Shown here piece by piece: positions 59,701-64,000 of a stretch of DNA of 64,000 bases (position 1 is its first letter; every line of letters starts with the position of its first letter). Under the pieces are notes generated by a model. The model did not search any database. It had not been told where the DNA came from and saw only the letters and a program-made list of their open reading frames with translations. The position numbers and the translations under genes were made by a program. The stretch comes from Lindgomyces ingoldianus (Eukaryota; Ascomycota; Dothideomycetes; Pleosporales; Lindgomycetaceae), in assembly GCF_010093535.1 (NCBI RefSeq), contig NW_022985162.1, positions 1,772,387 through 1,836,386 on the forward strand, in the 5' to 3' direction.

Positions 59701-60528
59701 TGCGCTCTTGATGTAAAGGCGGAACGCTTGGAACTGCTCCGGCGTAGAAGTTTGATGAATGACTGATTCTATGACGGACGCAATGTAAGAGTCGTTTAGG
59801 CTATCGTCGTGCATTTGTCGCAGAGCGGTGCCGATGTTCTGTTGAAAATTCGCGTTCGCTCGAGCGATGGCGTCGTTCACGGCTATCTGCATGCGCTGCC
59901 TGGTGGCGACGGCGACGTTCGGCGGAGTGCCCTGTGGTACTGGGTCGCGAGCCGGAGTTGACATTGTTTTGCTGATACCATTTTTGACTGGTGTTTTGCT
60001 CTGGATGGGGGTCTTGCTGCCGACAGGAGTCTTACTTCTCCTGACCGGAGCCTTTACAGCCTTTGGGGTTCCCTTGCTCTTTTTTGGCACATAATCGTCA
60101 TCTTCCTCCTCGTCCTGTGTGGGAAGCACGGCCTGCATCTCTTCGTCGTCTGGCCTCTCCGAATCGTCCTGCTCAACCTCCGGGGCTGGCGTCAACTCTG
60201 GGGTGGACACACCCTCTTCGCCGGCCAGCACATTGCCGTTTTGGACAAAGAGTGAACGTCGGGTAGTCGGATCGCCGGACGCGCGAGCTCGCTGCCTTGC
60301 TTTTGCGGACGGGGGCACGCCGAGAGGAGCCATAGTCTCGAGGACGCCGTGTCGCGCGAAGCCGTGGTCTTCGAACGACGGAGTGGGATTTTTTAGCGGG
60401 GGTTCAATCCAAGAGTCCAGAGAGCTTTGGGTTTTGGCTTTCGTCGGTTCTAAGGTGGGCGAAGGCGCATCGTGAAGGTTGAGGGGCGTTGAGTTCCTCG
60501 AGGACTTGCGTTTCCGCAAGTGCGGCAT
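56747..60528 (-). CDS. Rco1-like PHD-finger protein (Rpd3S-type subunit)
   Basis: First exon 60528-58655 (about 625 residues), then at least five smaller exons to 56747. The first exon is disordered with many Ser/Thr-Pro sites and basic patches (KKSKGTPKAVKAPVRRSKTP), plus one helical segment (TRQRMQIAVNDAIARANANF). Exon 3 carries a PHD finger: CAACKGTGEFICCDGCPRVF, FHFLCCDPPRIDAPEGSFFC and HECEARQK. A second Cys/His cluster is CVKCSESAG..LQCDFCQDHWHLDCLDPPL..WKCPRHI. The Arg/Lys/Ala-rich C-terminus (IEKRKAEKKAVKAAVRAVAK) ends LLKLKELIDRALKN. Two PHD-like modules with a long tail fit Rco1-type subunits of the Rpd3S deacetylase, which suppresses cryptic transcription in gene bodies. Assignment rests on the finger sequences; complex membership is inferred. 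The 3' end touches the 136-bp tandem repeat. Confidence 0.82.
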
Positions 60529-61375
60529 GGCGACTGGAGCTGCGAGTTTGTAAGCGCGCCGCCCGTGGAAAATCTCTCAATTAACACTTACCACGCGTTC
60601 AACCGGAAATATTCGCGTACAAACAGCTCCGGCGGTGCGCACCCGTCTTGCCGCAGGGTGGGTGGTAGATTGATGTAGGAGGGTGGATTTGTGAAAGGAA
60701 GATGGAGATCAAGGACATCTATCTAGCGAGGTCGCGGCAGTCCGGATCCCCTGGCCGCCCAACCAAGGCAAAAATCTCGTGATAACCGCGGGCAACTCTA
60801 TGAAAAGTAGAACCGAGTCGAAAGTTTGCCGCTGGAGGAATTCTGGAAAAGAAAGAAAAGTTTGTGCTGTGGGATGGCGGTGGTGACTTGAAGGCAAGTA
60901 GGCTCATCTTTTCACCTCCGCTCTCCGCGACAACCACCCTTCCCTTACGTAAGGCTGGGCCCGACTGATTGTTCACTCGAAGTATATTGGCAAAAAAAAA
61001 AGTGTCTCCATATAGAGAAAGGTATATTGCATGGCCACAATTGTTCCTCAGTCATACAAGCGCGAGCCCCGTGATTATATCCCCCAACCCCTGAGTACGG
61101 GTCTTCAGGTCCGACACTGCAGTCAACATGACATGAGAGATTCAGAATGACGTGAAGGTATCTGTTTATTTGAAAGCCATTAGAGGCACTATCTACCTAC
61201 AGGGCTGGTCTACAGATCCACGAATCCGGGTTCAGACATAGACAGAACGCAAGCAGTGGAATGATCCAAGTGCCCCCTATGAAGTTGAGCGCAAGAATTC
61301 GAGCGCTTGAGTGCCGAGTGAGCCACGTACATTCCTCTGCTGGCAAGCCTCTGGTGATTTTGCTTGGTTGATAGT
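60529..61375. other. Intergenic region upstream of the PHD gene
   Basis: 847 bases between the PHD gene start and the M24 gene stop, both on the minus strand. No gene is supported; short frames at 60709-60976 and 61210-61473 are shadows. An A run lies near 60993-61001. Confidence 0.5.
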
Positions 61376-62960
61376 CTACTCCTCGTCACTGCTCTCCTCC
61401 TCTTCACTCTCGGCCTTCTTGGCGGCCTTCTTCTTCTTCTTCCTGTTCTTGTTCTTGGTTGATGTCTTGCCAATGGGCTGCTCCAAAATCTTCAGAACCT
61501 CCGCGTCGGTGATCTTCTTGTCGGTCTTGTACTTGGATAGATTAGGAGGAGGCGGTGCAGCCAAGCGCGTCATTCCGTTCTTTGTGATAGCTTTGCAAAA
61601 AAAAAAAAATTAGCCATCTGAACAATATCAAACGGGAATTTTAACCAGGGAAGCAGATGCTGAAAAGTTCAGCCATACAATGAACTGTACCAGTGGGCAC
61701 AGCAGCCAGAAGCGGCCACGAAAAGCACGGAAGAAGTGAGCTATTGACCTACCAACAGTCGTGAAGAGCCTAGCGACAGGATCATTGTTCTTGTCACCAA
61801 CAACCTCGTACTGACGGAGCACACCTCCTCGGACACATTCGACGACACCGACCTTGGCTGCCTTCTCGTCGTCCAGTTGCCTCAGACTGAAAGGGAAGGT
61901 TCCAAATTTCTTGACCACCTCAGACAACGTTGCCCTCGACGTTGGCCTCTTCAATCCATACGTAGTAGCTGTGCGGCGGTGCAGAGTGGGCCTGTTGCTA
62001 AGGGTCTTGACCTTGCCACCACCCAAGCTGACGCCCATCTCAACTCCCCACACTTCCCCAACCTCAGGCAGGCCTTCGCCCTTGACACCTTCGCCTGGTG
62101 CTAGAATGATCTTCTTCTTGGCTTCAATTTCATTGTGCTCGAATAGCCAGATAGTAGTACTCTCAACCAGATTGCAATCGTAGGCCTGTACAACCTTTTC
62201 CAGCATTTGCGTAATTTTACCCTGGGTATAAGGCTTTTGTGCTGCCGCCTTCTTCTGCTCCTCCTCCATGCCAGAAGCAACCAGACCCGGTGGAAGCATC
62301 AACCTCAACAACAACTCGTTTGCGTAGTATGTGGCTAAGAGAAGATCTGCCTCTCGACCAGAGATTTCGCCGTCAGTTTTCTTCTCGGACGGTATCAGGA
62401 TGGAATCGCACACAATGGCAGGGAAGCCATCGATCTGAGCCCCAAGCTGAATCTTAATGCATTCGCCCGCCTTCAGTGTGGTAGCGGCCTCCTCGGCGTC
62501 TGACTTTAAGGGAGTGTATGGAGTGATGTATGAGTTCGGAGAGACGGTAGTGCAGTGGCCGATGCCCTTTGAGACCTTCTTGCCCTTGTAGACCTTTGAA
62601 ACTTCCTCTTCGAGTAGCTTGTCGCCGCGTTCGCAGAGTTCCACAATATTGGCGCCTTCGACACACCATCCTGCAAGCGATCAGCCCACGGCTTCCGACC
62701 AATTCTCGAGTCCAACTCGAATGGCTCGGGGAGGGACGTACCTGTCACCTCTTGAAGTACCTTCTGAGAGATCTGCGCGGCTACCTTGTACTTGGTCAAG
62801 GTATCCGGGTTGGCCAGAGTGTAGTCTGTCGAGGTCAATTAGTACCGTGACTCTTCTGTCGTCACAAGCAAGACCAAGCTCCCAGAGCTGGGAGACCGGG
62901 TAAACGACTCTTATGGAGAAGGAGAGACTCGAGCGTACCAACGGTTGCTTCTTCTGCCAT
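61376..62960 (-). CDS. Ebp1/PA2G4-like M24-fold protein
   Basis: First exon 62960 (MAEEATV), second YTLANPDTLTKYKVAAQISQ, then WCVEGANIVELCERGDKLLE and a long exon to about 61754, with a last exon after ITKNG; about 400 residues. It has the pita-bread fold of methionine aminopeptidase: QLGAQIDGFPAIVCDSILIP, AYDCNLVESTTIWLFEHNEI, EVWGVEMGVSLGGGKVKTLS, TLHRRTATTYGLKRPTSRAT and GTFPFSLRQLDDEKAAKVGV. The catalytic His is replaced at the YDCN position and other metal ligands are altered, so it is a pseudo-enzyme. Related proteins (Ebp1, S. pombe Cdb4, yeast Arx1) bind ribosomes, RNA or DNA. The C-terminus is Lys-rich then acidic (KKKKKAAKKAESEEEESSDE), as in PA2G4. Confidence 0.92.
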
Positions 62961-63448
62961 ATTGATGGTTGGTGTGTTTAATGGCCGAAGAATTGAGGGC
63001 GGTACAAAAGGGAGTGAAGGTGAAGCCCTGTTGTTTTAACGTCGTGTGGCCCGCCTGCTGTTTTCGTGCCTGTAGTGCCCCTCAGCGGGGTTCTTTCCTC
63101 GCTTGGAAGCCAATGAATGCAAATGGCCACAAGGGAGACGATTCACAGATCACCTGCTACTTCACAAATAATGCCCACATTTCTGGGAGACGACAGGTGA
63201 TGACATGCGGTGAACGCGCAATACCGCTCGCTGCTAGCTCAATTGCCTCGCTTCTACCACGCATTCGAAGTCATGCCACTGAACGGAACCTACCCACGAC
63301 ACACAGATCTTTCTTCAATATCAAATGCTCTTCCACCTTCTCACAGTCGACCAAAATCTCCTTGTTCATGATTAATTAACTCCAGGCTGCCTCCAAGATG
63401 TCGTAATATAATTCCCCAGCGCCAGCTTGGCCGTTTCCATCAAGCCCC
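62961..63448. other. Intergenic region at the right edge
   Basis: 488 bases with no supported gene, between the M24 gene start and the stop of the last gene. Contains the M24 promoter side. Confidence 0.45.
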
Positions 63449-64000
63449 TCATTCCTTCAAAACGCAGTCCCCAATGACCGCTCTATGATCACTATTATAT
63501 ACTCCGTCCTCAAACTTATTCGGCAGCACTGCATACGCCCTCGCCTCCCAATCCGCTCTTCCCCTCGGCCCTACAAAAACGTGATCAATTAACGTCTTCG
63601 TCGTGCTGTCCTGAAACCCTGTAAACGTATTCTTGTCTCCATACTTGACCGGCGCTAGATCGTTTACATCCTGTAGCGTCGAATTCTTCCCATTCAAGAT
63701 CTGATACGCCGAGCCAGAGGGTTCGCTGTTCAGGTCGCCTGCCAGGAAAACGGGTACCGGGTCTGAAGAATTGCCCCCAGAGCTAGCCTGATCCACGACT
63801 TTGAGGATGAGCTTCGCGCTCTCCGTTCGACTCGTTCCCCCTTGGTCATCCAGATGCGTACACATGCCTATAACCCTCCTCTTGCTCTCCTTGTGCTGAA
63901 AGAAGCCCACGGTCAAGATCCTGATGGATGCCGCATCCCAGCCTTTAGAGGGCTTATCAGGGGTCTGGGAGAGCCAGAACGTCTTCCAAGACTCCAGTTT
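63449..64000 (-). CDS. Endonuclease/exonuclease/phosphatase-family protein, 3' part
   Basis: The gene enters from the right edge; the start is outside the window. One open frame runs from 64000 to the stop at 63449-63451. Visible motifs: GMCTHLDDQGGTSRTESAKL, VPVFLAGDLNSEPSGSAYQI, the catalytic-type TLIDHVFVG and NSDHRAVIGDCVLKE. These are the His, Asp-Asn and Asp-His signatures of the exonuclease III/sphingomyelinase/inositol-phosphatase superfamily. Substrate class cannot be decided from this part; DNA, phospholipid or nucleotide phosphate esters are possible. Upstream codons (KLESWKTFWLSQTPDKPSKG) continue the domain. Confidence 0.85.
   Translation of the reverse strand, partial: KLESWKTFWLSQTPDKPSKGWDAASIRILTVGFFQHKESKRRVIGMCTHLDDQGGTSRTESAKLILKVVDQASSGGNSSDPVPVFLAGDLNSEPSGSAYQILNGKNSTLQDVNDLAPVKYGDKNTFTGFQDSTTKTLIDHVFVGPRGRADWEARAYAVLPNKFEDGVYNSDHRAVIGDCVLKE

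Overview
The window is nuclear DNA of a filamentous ascomycete (Pezizomycotina). Evidence: short 45-100 nt GT-AG introns with CTAAC/CTGAC-like branch sites near the acceptor, compact gene spacing, and typical fungal families (Zn2Cys6 regulator, CsnC, ATG26 sterol glucosyltransferase, PepE/Pep4, Rrt8/Lds-like protein, Sld2, single MadBub checkpoint kinase). I cannot fix the class from sequence alone. About two dozen genes are supported; most are single-copy housekeeping or regulatory genes.

Layout. 1-3.7 kb: a small secreted protein gene, a doubtful basic ORF and a long non-coding stretch with a (CA)n microsatellite. 3.7-8.0 kb (-): a large MIT-domain protein. 9.3-15.3 kb (-): COP9 signalosome subunit 3, then a combined Mad3/Bub1 checkpoint kinase. 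15.6-18.1 kb: a PLP ammonia-lyase-like enzyme (-) divergent from an Rrt8/Lds-like membrane protein (+). 18.7-25.5 kb (+): vacuolar aspartyl protease and sterol glucosyltransferase, both tied to vacuole/autophagy biology. 26.4-28.9 kb (+): FCP1 CTD phosphatase. 29.8-35.1 kb (+): F-box protein and Zn2Cys6 factor. 35.7-40.1 kb: mitochondrial uL11 (+), Rpn12 (-) and Sld2 (-).

40.1-45.4 kb is a repeat-derived island. It holds a broken C-terminal fragment of cysteinyl-tRNA synthetase, a decayed Tc1/mariner transposase (-), a Fot1/pogo-like transposase tail (+), an apparently intact C2H2 zinc-finger gene (-) and AT-rich gene-poor sequence. 45.4-54.3 kb returns to dense housekeeping genes: dihydrolipoyl dehydrogenase (-), Sgd1/NOM1 (-), SRP14 (+), a five-exon DOPA-dioxygenase-like gene (-) that single-ORF scans miss, and cytosolic asparaginyl-tRNA synthetase (+). 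54.3-56.7 kb is gene-poor and ends in a 136-bp-period tandem repeat that abuts the stop codon of an Rco1-like PHD protein (-, 56.7-60.5 kb). The right edge has an Ebp1/PA2G4-like M24 protein (-) and the 3' part of an endonuclease/exonuclease/phosphatase-family gene (-).

No convincing novel multi-gene system was found: the genes are mostly unrelated neighbours. The observations most worth a second look are the ABBA-KEN-ABBA cassette retained beside a kinase domain in the MadBub gene, the tRNA-synthetase pseudogene inside a transposon graveyard, the tandem repeat at the Rco1-like 3' end, and a hairpin next to an ATCACGTGAT palindrome between ATG26 and FCP1. All exon boundaries were read by eye from splice signals and frame continuity.
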